Assembly: GCA_024103215.1 (NCBI GenBank)
Contig: JAGFIY010000104.1
Coordinates: 1-64,000 of the forward strand
Direction of reading: 5' to 3'
Source: Melioribacteraceae bacterium
Lineage (GTDB): Bacteria; Bacteroidota; Ignavibacteria; Ignavibacteriales; Melioribacteraceae
Length of the DNA stretch: 64,000 nucleotides
The notes under the pieces are model-generated. The model searched no databases, was not told where the DNA came from, and saw only the letters and a list, made by a program, of their open reading frames with translations. The translations under genes and the position numbers were made by a program. Positions 27,718 through 36,007 of the stretch are shown here, piece after piece (within the stretch, counting starts at the first letter, position 1; each line of letters begins with the position of its first letter).

Positions 27718-27889
27718 CGTCAATAAAGAAGCGACACCTATGTACTATTATATAAAATTACTATTATTTATTATAGAAGCAAGATAATTCTTCCAAAAAT
27801 GTTGAGTTAATAAAGAAAGTAGATATCATCGATTTATTTTTGGGCAAAAAAACTTGTATTTTTTGATCAACTAATATAACACGGTTGAA

Positions 27890-29047
27890 ATGAGCAATAT
27901 TCAAAACCATCCTCTGATAAGTATCAGCGAAGAGATTCTCAGACCAACAAGAGTTGAGATTAATCTTAAACATCTTGCTCATAATTTTAAGGTTCTTAAG
28001 CAGAAAACACTTCCTTCCAAAATAATGCCTATACTAAAAGCTAATGCTTATGGTCACGGACTTGTTACGACTGCAAGATTTTTTGAGAAAATCGGCGCTG
28101 ACTATTTGGGTGTTGCAGTTTTGGAAGAGGGTATATTATTGAGGGAAAAAGGGATCTCACTTCCTATTCTTGTCCTCGGGGGAATAATTGGCAACCAAAT
28201 CCCGTTGTTCTTAAAATATAATTTAACGATAACCGCATCATCAATCGAAAAGGTAAAACAGATAGATGAAACTGCGAAAAAACTCAACACAAAAGCCAAA
28301 GTTCATCTAAAAATTGACACCGGGATGGAAAGAATCGGTGTGCATTATTACAATGCGGAAAAGTTCTTGGAAGCCGCACACAGTTTGACAGAGATTTATA
28401 TTGAAGGAATTTATTCTCATTTTGCAAACTCTGATGATGCTGAATCCGAGTACACAAAACTTCAGTTCGAAAGGTTCAAAGAAGTACTAAAATTTTACAA
28501 AAAGAATAAACTTAAAAAGCCGATTTCACACATTGCCAATTCCGGATCAATATTAAATTTCCCGGAGGCAAACCTTGATTTAGTCAGACCAGGTATTCTT
28601 CTTTATGGTGTTTATCCATCATCAAAACTAAAAAAGAATCTAGATGTTAAACCAGTCTTAAGTTGGAAATCTCGAGTCGTGTTCTTCAAAGTTATTAAGC
28701 CTGGACACCCAGTTGGTTATGGTTCTACTTGGCAATCCGAGAAAAATATTAGAGCGGTTACTGTTCCGGTTGGATATGGAGACGGCTACTTAAGAAGTTT
28801 ATCACACAAGACTAAAGTTATAATAAAAGATAAAATTTATCCTGTAATCGGGACAGTATCAATGGATCAGATTGTTGTAAACATTGACCAAGACAGCGTT
28901 TATAACAACGATGAAGTTATACTACTTGGCGAAGATAAAACCAGGTCAATAAGCTGCGAAGAATTATCCGATTGGGCTTCAACTATACCTTATGAAATAC
29001 TTACAAACATCAACACACGTGTTCCAAGGATTTATATTGAGGATTGA
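27890..29047 (+). CDS. alr: alanine racemase
   Basis: Alanine racemase converts L- to D-alanine for peptidoglycan, using pyridoxal phosphate. The 385-residue protein has the cofactor lysine in MPILKANAYGHG (Lys50), the second catalytic base Tyr277 in PVGYGSTW, and the family stretches VHLKIDTGMERIG, RPGILLYG and IGTVSMDQIVV. Length fits the family with an N-terminal extension of about 20 residues. It is transcribed away from the signalling block; TTGTAT and TATAAC at 27854-27880 could be a promoter, although the spacing (15) is short. Its 3' end overlaps the convergent methyltransferase gene by 16 bases. Function is firm. Confidence 0.96.
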   Translation: MSNIQNHPLISISEEILRPTRVEINLKHLAHNFKVLKQKTLPSKIMPILKANAYGHGLVTTARFFEKIGADYLGVAVLEEGILLREKGISLPILVLGGIIGNQIPLFLKYNLTITASSIEKVKQIDETAKKLNTKAKVHLKIDTGMERIGVHYYNAEKFLEAAHSLTEIYIEGIYSHFANSDDAESEYTKLQFERFKEVLKFYKKNKLKKPISHIANSGSILNFPEANLDLVRPGILLYGVYPSSKLKKNLDVKPVLSWKSRVVFFKVIKPGHPVGYGSTWQSEKNIRAVTVPVGYGDGYLRSLSHKTKVIIKDKIYPVIGTVSMDQIVVNIDQDSVYNNDEVILLGEDKTRSISCEELSDWASTIPYEILTNINTRVPRIYIED

Positions 29048-30249
29048 GAAATCCGTTCAGCAATTATGGAAATCAACTGATTTTTATTATTTCTCGTCAA
29101 CACGATAAATACATTACCCCCAGTTTTTATTTTCAGTTTCTTGTACATCTCTTCCGGCTTACATCCAAAATTTTTACAGATTATATTTGCGGATTTAATT
29201 TCGTTCAATTTTAGAAACCTTGTCAATCTCTTTTGATTGTAACCCTCAACATTTTCTATCCGTAAAATCCTTCCTGGAAATTCCGGGTTAAATTCTTTTC
29301 CATGCAGCAGATGAGTGTTGAAAGAAAACCAATCCAATGAGAATTGATTAGCTAATTTACCTGTCAAATCTGCCGCTATAATACTGCAATTAGGAATGTA
29401 GATATAATTACTTTTTATTGCCTCGCTGAAATGCTTGACTGTTTCTTCATCATCACTTTTAGAAAATATTCTCCTTCTGTTATTTGAAATTATTATCGAA
29501 TGAATATTAACCGCAATTGGTTTCAAATTTGAATCAACAATTACCAGCAGTTCTTTGCATTCGTCATCTACCGAAACAATATAAAAATCTGTTATACCTT
29601 TAAATATTTTCTTCGCTTCTTTAGTATCAAATGCTGGAGAAAGTTTTATTAATATTTTCTTTCCCTTTTTTAATAGGAATTCAAAATGTTCAATTAAATT
29701 TGGAGTGCAGTATTTTAAATCGACAGATCTTCTTCCGTCTTTTCTTCTGGAAGGATCGACTAGAATCCAATCGAAGAAATTATCATCAAACTCAGAAAGA
29801 ACTTTTAAACCGTCTTCATTCCGGATTATCGAATTATCACAATTCATTATCCTTGAATTGTGGTCAAATATTTCAGCAAGAACCGTATCTTGTTCGCAAT
29901 AAATAGCGGTTTCAAAATTCTTTGAGATGAAGCAAAAATCGATTCCAAGTCCCCCTGTTATATCGATGAAATTTTTCCCTTGTAATAGAGTTGATTTGAA
30001 AGAAGCCGCAGATTCCGATGATGATTGTTCTAAAGACTGCGTAGTGAAAATCAATTCATCAGTATATATTGTCTTCAACTTTACTGAGGCTTTTTTCTTG
30101 CATTCTATTTGTTCGGCGATTGCTTTTATTGGAAAATCCGAATTCCCGTGATATCTTAAAATTATTTCAGTCGGATCGAGATTTGAAACAGTGCCGATGA
30201 ATTTCTTTACTTCGGCACTTTTTAATTTTGATATGTCTTCCGGAAGCAA
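29032..30249 (-). CDS. class I SAM-dependent methyltransferase with THUMP-like domain
   Basis: This 405-residue protein matches a family common in Bacteroidota: a helical N-terminal part, a Rossmann methyltransferase core with motif I FIDITGGLGIDF (about 95-106) and the catalytic-region motif WILVDPSRRKDGR (about 170-182), and a C-terminal THUMP-like region (from about 300). THUMP links suggest an RNA substrate, but the target is unknown. The start is a TTG at 30249, three bases past the stop of the M14 protease gene; an in-frame TGA lies three codons upstream and the next internal ATG is more than 100 codons in, so TTG is the only reasonable start and translation is probably coupled to the protease. 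The 3' end overlaps alr. Confidence 0.85.
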   Translation of the reverse strand: MLPEDISKLKSAEVKKFIGTVSNLDPTEIILRYHGNSDFPIKAIAEQIECKKKASVKLKTIYTDELIFTTQSLEQSSSESAASFKSTLLQGKNFIDITGGLGIDFCFISKNFETAIYCEQDTVLAEIFDHNSRIMNCDNSIIRNEDGLKVLSEFDDNFFDWILVDPSRRKDGRRSVDLKYCTPNLIEHFEFLLKKGKKILIKLSPAFDTKEAKKIFKGITDFYIVSVDDECKELLVIVDSNLKPIAVNIHSIIISNNRRRIFSKSDDEETVKHFSEAIKSNYIYIPNCSIIAADLTGKLANQFSLDWFSFNTHLLHGKEFNPEFPGRILRIENVEGYNQKRLTRFLKLNEIKSANIICKNFGCKPEEMYKKLKIKTGGNVFIVLTRNNKNQLISIIAERISQSSI

Positions 30250-30250
30250 C

Positions 30251-32236
30251 TTACTTCATTAAAATCATTTTTTTTGAAATAGTTTTAGAGACTGTTTTTA
30301 AAACATAATAATAAATTCCGCTGGATAAACCTTCACCATTAAACTCAAATTCATAATTCCCCGGGAGTAATTTTTGGTTTACAAGCGTTGCAACTTCTCT
30401 TCCGAGTAGGTCATAAACAATTAAGTTAGTCTGCAAGGACAAGTCGTGATTTGTCCCTACGATAGAAACCGTAAATTTTATGTTTGTAGTTGGGTTAAAC
30501 GGATTCGGATAATTTTGATGAAGTGTTATCTCAGAGGCTAAAACTGCGTTAACCGATTCAATATTCGAATATACAAACGTTCCGTCAAAATCTATCTGTT
30601 TCAGTCGATATTGCAATTCTCCGGAAGGAAAAGTTTCATCTATATAAGAATAATTTGTCTTTTCAGAAGTTGTCCCTTTTCCCTCAACAAAAGTAATTTT
30701 AGTCCAGACATCATCGTCAAACCGTTCAACTTCAAATCCGAAATTATTCACTTCGGTTGCTGTCTGCCAATTAAGAAATACTTTATTATCATTTAACTGA
30801 GCTGTGAAGAAGTTCAGTTCAACAGGAACAATTTCCTTATCCAGAGTAACGTTAAGTATGGTTGCGGCACCATCAGAAACCACAACATCATCAATTGTTT
30901 TAGTAACATATCCCGGTGCTGAGAATGTCAATGAATATGTACCTGCTTTAATCAATCTATGATAATTACCCGAACGAGGGTCTGTATAAACTTCTGAATG
31001 ATCTAAATCATGACCTATTATTTCAACTTTCGCTGAAGTGTTTGCCAAAGCTAGAGGAAGAGTTACAATTCCGCTTATGCCGTACAAAGATTGTTCAATG
31101 TAATTAAGCAATGATCTCTTATTATATTCCCAGTGAGCCGGCAACAATGCAGCATTAAGAAGCTTCTGATTTGATAATTCGATTGTTGTTTCCCTTCCGT
31201 ATGCAAAATATGTATAATAATCTTGTCTGCCGCCGTGCACAATATACCAATCAGCGCCGTTAGTTATGCCATCGTCGAAACCTGTCATATAACTATTGCT
31301 GTATGCGTGAACCGTATCGGCATACTCTCTGCAAACCATAACATACCAATCATTATCCGCATGAAGTGTATATTTATGATCCCAAGGATAATTAACCACT
31401 TCCGCACCGCCATGAAAATTAGCAGAAAGAACGAAGCGATTGTTGTCTGCTAAATCCTTCATTATAATTGTTTCCGGCTGCCAGGGACCATTTGGATTTT
31501 GCCCAGCTACAGGATCCGGAAAATTGCGATTAAGATCATATCCATTCCAATTTGTACGAGTTGCACCGGAGAGTGTGTTATCATCACTTCGATATGTTCC
31601 ATCGGGATTAGCAAGCGGATTTATCCAAATCTCAGCACCATTTATTATTTCAGTAATTCTATCATCGTTTCCGTAAGAAGTCAGTAATGAATCAATTAAA
31701 CGAAGCATCAAAACATAACCGGCAGTTTCGTCACCATGCATTGTACTTGAATACATGAATTGAGGTTCGGCTTCCCGTTGTTCAACATTATCTGAAATTA
31801 CAACAAATAAAATTTTTCTATTTAGAACTGTATTACCTGCATCAACGAGCCTGCAGATATCCGGATAATCAGCAGCAAAAGTTTCCATCATTTGGACGTA
31901 GGCACCATATGTTGGATATGCGTCCCATTCGCTGATCTCTTCAATAGAATTAACAACTTTACCGGGATCATCATCTCCGGGATGTGCTTCGATATTTACA
32001 TCAAAATTCATCTTCGAGAATTTTTCAAATTCATTCCTGCTGGCATAAGCATAAATTTTATCGCCAGAAATTTTATCGATAGAAATGATCTTAGTAATTT
32101 CTTCTAGTTCAGCTTTATTAAAAATTGTAAAAGAAAAATAAACTTCTCCTCTGGAATTAAGGTAATCTTCGGCGGTCTGCGCAACAACTAGTGAGCCGAA
32201 CAGAAATAAGAATGATATAAGAATAGCTTGCTTCAT
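30251..32236 (-). CDS. secreted M14 zinc carboxypeptidase with type IX sorting domain
   Basis: A signal peptide (1-20, ending VVAQ) and a propeptide-like region (20-105) precede the M14 peptidase domain (about 105-385). Zinc ligands are His167 and Glu170 in MHGDE and His275 in ANFHGG; the catalytic glutamate is Glu353 in TIELS; WNGYDLNRNF carries the substrate-binding arginine. A carboxypeptidase regulatory-like beta domain (about 390-475), a fibronectin-like module (480-570) and a Por sorting domain (from NYPNPFNP near 585) follow, so the enzyme should be exported by the type IX system and anchored or released outside. The sorting domain carries an unusual insertion encoded by a palindromic repeat (30433-30460). 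Just upstream lies the terminator of the C25 gene, so it has its own promoter. Confidence 0.93.
   Translation of the reverse strand: MKQAILISFLFLFGSLVVAQTAEDYLNSRGEVYFSFTIFNKAELEEITKIISIDKISGDKIYAYASRNEFEKFSKMNFDVNIEAHPGDDDPGKVVNSIEEISEWDAYPTYGAYVQMMETFAADYPDICRLVDAGNTVLNRKILFVVISDNVEQREAEPQFMYSSTMHGDETAGYVLMLRLIDSLLTSYGNDDRITEIINGAEIWINPLANPDGTYRSDDNTLSGATRTNWNGYDLNRNFPDPVAGQNPNGPWQPETIIMKDLADNNRFVLSANFHGGAEVVNYPWDHKYTLHADNDWYVMVCREYADTVHAYSNSYMTGFDDGITNGADWYIVHGGRQDYYTYFAYGRETTIELSNQKLLNAALLPAHWEYNKRSLLNYIEQSLYGISGIVTLPLALANTSAKVEIIGHDLDHSEVYTDPRSGNYHRLIKAGTYSLTFSAPGYVTKTIDDVVVSDGAATILNVTLDKEIVPVELNFFTAQLNDNKVFLNWQTATEVNNFGFEVERFDDDVWTKITFVEGKGTTSEKTNYSYIDETFPSGELQYRLKQIDFDGTFVYSNIESVNAVLASEITLHQNYPNPFNPTTNIKFTVSIVGTNHDLSLQTNLIVYDLLGREVATLVNQKLLPGNYEFEFNGEGLSSGIYYYVLKTVSKTISKKMILMK
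30433..30460. repeat. REP-like palindrome within the M14 protease coding sequence
   Basis: A 28-base imperfect palindrome has the core GGACAA (30437-30442) paired with TTGTCC (30451-30456) and further pairs on both sides, with three imperfect positions. It encodes part of the segment VGTNHDLSLQ in the sorting domain. The equivalent loop in the sister proteases at 32347 and 36008 is about seven residues shorter, as if the palindrome had been inserted in frame. Confidence 0.55.
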
Positions 32237-32277
32237 AATACTTCCATTTTTTCTATTATTTTGAAATATAAAAAAAA

Positions 32278-32302
32278 GGCTGTTATTATAGAAATAACAG
32301 CC
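32278..32302 (-). terminator. Rho-independent terminator of the C25 protease gene
   Basis: A perfect 10-bp stem (GGCTGTTATT with AATAACAGCC) has a five-base loop. Read on the minus strand it is followed at once by seven T residues (32277-32271). It lies 45 bases after the stop of the C25 protease gene and 42 bases before the start of the M14 gene. Confidence 0.88.
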
Positions 32303-32346
32303 GACTTAAAATAAAGAGATTTTACTTACAATTGCTACATTTGTCG

Positions 32347-35300
32347 TTATTTTATCAGCATCATTTTTTTAGCACTGCTGAAATTATTCTCCCCTTCCAC
32401 ACCATTAACCATTAAAGAGTAAATATAAATTCCGGAGGAAAAAGATGTTCCGTCAAATTCGAATTTGTGATATCCTGGTTCAACATCCTTTAGTTCCTGA
32501 TGAAGCAATTTTTGTCCGAGTATATTAAAAACTGTTAAAACGACGTTTCCTTTTACTGGAATTGAATATTCAATAACTGTTGTTGGATTGAACGGATTTG
32601 GGTAATTCTGTTCAAGTGAAAAACTGAGTGGAACAAGTTCAACCTCAATTTCATCGCTGTATTTGAATGATCCATCAAGATCAATTTGCTTAATTCTATA
32701 AGATACATTTGTTGTCTTGACATTGCTAAGATTATCTATAAATTGATAATTGGTCGGCATCAGCTTCGTCCCCGAGCCTTCAATAAAACCAATACGTTCC
32801 CATGCTTTTTCTGATTTTCTTTCAATCTCAAATCCTCTATTATTTGTTTCGGTGGCTGTAGACCAGTTCAGCTTGACCGATTTTCCTAAAGAGAACGCCG
32901 TAAAATTTGTGAGTTCAACAGGGACAATACCGTCATTCATTAAATAGCAGATTGAATTTTCCAGCAAACACTGCCAATCATCTGTCGAAGTTAAAGCAAG
33001 GAGATTGAATGAAAAATAAATTATATGAGAATAAGGATTATTACTTTCATATTTATCAACTACAATAACACCGGGATCACCGACTTCGTTTGTCCAATCG
33101 AAAACACATTCGGCATTTTCATTACAGACTACAGCATCCCTATCGAAATAATTATAATTTGGGTTCAGAGGAAGGATCGAGTTTATGATGTTCGGTTCGA
33201 TAGATATTAAGTGATCAGAATGATTTATATGCAAGTTGCCGGCATTGTCAGAAATCCAACCTGTTATATTTAATACATTGTCCCTGAACGATTGATCTTT
33301 CGAATCACGGTAATCATAACCTGTTTCACCACCTTCGATAAGAAGCTTTCCACCCTCTCCAACGAAATTTACTACTTCTTGCCTGAACGTTAAATTATCA
33401 ACAGGGTTTGCATTGTTACCTGATGAAATAATAATTAAATCATAGTCATTCCAATTAGTAGGATTTGTTGTTGAGATAGTTTCGAGATCAACCGCATAAT
33501 TTTTAGAAAATAAAAATGTTTGAATCTCAGTCGCTGATTTTGAATCACTCCCAACAATGTTGGTACCTTTCTCGTCATTCACCAAAGCACCTTTTGATGG
33601 TGTATCATCTATCACCAAAATAAACCCTGCAACATCCACAATCTCAAAACTGAAGAAACCGGTTGACGGAAGTCTTGAAGTATTAGTGTTGATCGCGAGA
33701 TCTTCGGCTTCTATGTAATAACTTATTTCATCACCAATGTTCAATTCACTAATATCAATTGGGAATTCTGAAGAATAAATATCTCCACCCTCATTAACAA
33801 GATCAAAACTTTCTAACGATCCTTCATTAACCTTGAAGTATGTCTTAACCGAACTAACTCCCAGATTATCAGTTACTTCTGCTGTAACGTCGGGAGCCCA
33901 ATAAACATAAGCGATATCTTCGAGAGGAGTATGATTGATTACCGGATTTGTGATGTCAGTTGCCGCAGTAAATGAATGATATTGAACTGGAGCTCCTCCC
34001 GGAGAATATGAATAGTTCCCAGCAATATCAGCCGCCGAAATGTAGTAGTTGTATGTTGCAGTACTCCCGTTCCCCGGGATGTCAGCAAAATAAACACCGT
34101 TATCCCCCGAAACTTTCGTCATTAAAACTGAATTTGTTGGGTTGCTATTTCTTCCATAATAAAGTTTAATTTCATCCTCATCAAGCGGATCAGCAGTAGG
34201 AGTAATTTCTGCTTCTACTCTATACGGTCCGTCCAAATCTTCAGTGTTCGGAAGAGGGGTATGATTGATAATTGGAAGTGCCTTTTTTGTATCGAGCGAA
34301 GGATCGCCCATCAAGTTGTACATTTCCAAATATCTAATCATTGTCGAAGTCATACTACCAAAATGATTTACAAGATAAATTTTTCCAAGATCGAACATCG
34401 GGGTAATTTGAGTTATTTCATCAACGAACATTACTTCAAATATTTTTCTTTCCAATACATCATCTTCATCCCAATAAGAATTAACCGATGAACCATAAAA
34501 AGCAGAACCACCGTTGTCCGTCCTTATCCAAGTTTCGCCAAAACATTCTGCATATTCGTATTGACCTGTAATACAAGCGAAAGAATAAACAAATGGGAAT
34601 ACAGTATTTGTCAAATCATTCACCTGCGATTGGCTGAGAGGAGGCCCGTCCGCCCAGCTAGTTGTACCTCCGTGACCAGAATATATCGCAAAAATTTTAT
34701 TATCGTTCAGGGCATCGATCAATTGCTGTGTAGTTGCATTGTAGGTGTCGGTATAAAGTTTAAGATTATCATATCCGTCTGGCTCAAAAAAATTATCGAT
34801 TACATAATTGTGGGTTCCTTCGGTTATGTAGGAATTATCTGTAGACGCCATGAAAACGTTATTCTTTTCTAAAGAACCAATATTATTTTCCATAAAAATT
34901 GTTTTTGTAATAATGTTTTCAAGCTGAGTAGAGTTTGTAACCGAGAAACGTCCAATCGATAAATCAGCGTAATAATCCGTACCATCAAGCAAAGCATAAT
35001 GTAAATCTGTATTTGGTGAGCCTTCCCCGTCGCCAGTCCAGCCGGGGATATCTCCTACATCGCCGACTAAAAGGACATATGACGGGCGCGTGGCTATATT
35101 ATCATAAAGATTTTGAATGTATGATTTAATTGCAGTAGTTGTAGTACCCGTAGCGTTTGTGTTTACGATAGAAACATTATAACCTCTCGATGTTTTATGA
35201 GCAGCGAAAGCAGCAAGATCAGCTTCGAACTGGGGATCCGTTATTATCAAATAGTTATTGCCGTCCAATCTTGCATTTCCTTGATAATTTACGAAAGCGT

Positions 35301-35925
35301 TTAAAAAAAGTTCATGATAATTTCTGTTGCAAGTGATATTCTTTGCGGCTGATGTGGAGCTTTGTAATTCAATTTCGAATCTTTCTACTATAGTAAGTTT
35401 ATCAGCTGAAGGATTGTATTTAAAAGGATTTAGTGTAATCCTAACTGCTGTAACTCCACGAACAATAAATGGTTCCGAAATATTAATCAACGACTCTTTT
35501 TCGTTTCCATCTGATAAATAATAATCCCTGTTGATTGTAAATTTTCTCTCCTCTTTTGGTATGTTTTTTGGCCAAGGTTCTTGAAAGGGATAAACTTTTG
35601 CGTCTAATGTTCTTTCATTAATTGATTTTTCAACGAAGGATAATACTTTAGGTAGGTTATGCTTATCAATAATAAGATTAAAAGTCAACTGTGGCAATTG
35701 TGGTAATCCGATTTCGGATTTGATTCCATAACCATCAACGGAGAATAAAACATAATTTTCATCTTCTTCCGAAACGATATTAGTTTGGAATGAAGGGACC
35801 TCAACAATAAATTTGTAAAAGTTGTTTCCTTCTTCAATTTGTAATCCATTAATTTTAGACTGTCCGAAAATAAACGCAGCTGAAATTGAAATTAAAATAA
35901 AAGTTTTAATAAAAAATGATTTCAT
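32347..35925 (-). CDS. gingipain-like C25 cysteine protease with type IX sorting domain
   Basis: The 1192-residue protein has a signal peptide (1-22), an N-terminal propeptide domain (about 25-215) and a C25 caspase-fold domain (about 222-560). The catalytic dyad is visible as His418 in IYSGHGG and Cys451 in YSFACITGQ. The middle (about 560-960) contains Ig-like beta domains and a region with DLIIISSGNN that resembles a flavodoxin-like fold. Then come a fibronectin-like module with TATETNNRGFEIER and the Por domain with NYPNPFNPTT. Gingipains of Porphyromonas are the best known members; here it most likely degrades extracellular protein or matures other type IX cargo. The gene stands alone between two terminators and has GGGA before its ATG and TATAAT on the minus strand at 35948-35943. 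Confidence 0.93.
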   Translation of the reverse strand: MKSFFIKTFILISISAAFIFGQSKINGLQIEEGNNFYKFIVEVPSFQTNIVSEEDENYVLFSVDGYGIKSEIGLPQLPQLTFNLIIDKHNLPKVLSFVEKSINERTLDAKVYPFQEPWPKNIPKEERKFTINRDYYLSDGNEKESLINISEPFIVRGVTAVRITLNPFKYNPSADKLTIVERFEIELQSSTSAAKNITCNRNYHELFLNAFVNYQGNARLDGNNYLIITDPQFEADLAAFAAHKTSRGYNVSIVNTNATGTTTTAIKSYIQNLYDNIATRPSYVLLVGDVGDIPGWTGDGEGSPNTDLHYALLDGTDYYADLSIGRFSVTNSTQLENIITKTIFMENNIGSLEKNNVFMASTDNSYITEGTHNYVIDNFFEPDGYDNLKLYTDTYNATTQQLIDALNDNKIFAIYSGHGGTTSWADGPPLSQSQVNDLTNTVFPFVYSFACITGQYEYAECFGETWIRTDNGGSAFYGSSVNSYWDEDDVLERKIFEVMFVDEITQITPMFDLGKIYLVNHFGSMTSTMIRYLEMYNLMGDPSLDTKKALPIINHTPLPNTEDLDGPYRVEAEITPTADPLDEDEIKLYYGRNSNPTNSVLMTKVSGDNGVYFADIPGNGSTATYNYYISAADIAGNYSYSPGGAPVQYHSFTAATDITNPVINHTPLEDIAYVYWAPDVTAEVTDNLGVSSVKTYFKVNEGSLESFDLVNEGGDIYSSEFPIDISELNIGDEISYYIEAEDLAINTNTSRLPSTGFFSFEIVDVAGFILVIDDTPSKGALVNDEKGTNIVGSDSKSATEIQTFLFSKNYAVDLETISTTNPTNWNDYDLIIISSGNNANPVDNLTFRQEVVNFVGEGGKLLIEGGETGYDYRDSKDQSFRDNVLNITGWISDNAGNLHINHSDHLISIEPNIINSILPLNPNYNYFDRDAVVCNENAECVFDWTNEVGDPGVIVVDKYESNNPYSHIIYFSFNLLALTSTDDWQCLLENSICYLMNDGIVPVELTNFTAFSLGKSVKLNWSTATETNNRGFEIERKSEKAWERIGFIEGSGTKLMPTNYQFIDNLSNVKTTNVSYRIKQIDLDGSFKYSDEIEVELVPLSFSLEQNYPNPFNPTTVIEYSIPVKGNVVLTVFNILGQKLLHQELKDVEPGYHKFEFDGTSFSSGIYIYSLMVNGVEGENNFSSAKKMMLIK

Positions 35926-35977
35926 AACGATCCCGGGTTATTATTATAGGATATTGTAGTCTTATATATTCACAAAA

Positions 35978-36002
35978 GAAAGGGTGACAAAATCACCCTT
36001 TC
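35978..36002 (-). terminator. terminator of the S1 protease gene
   Basis: A perfect 10-bp stem (GAAAGGGTGA with TCACCCTTTC) has a five-base loop and begins five bases after the stop of the trypsin-like protease gene. On the minus strand TTTTGTG follows, a short U-tract. Confidence 0.8.
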
Positions 36003-36007
36003 AAAAA

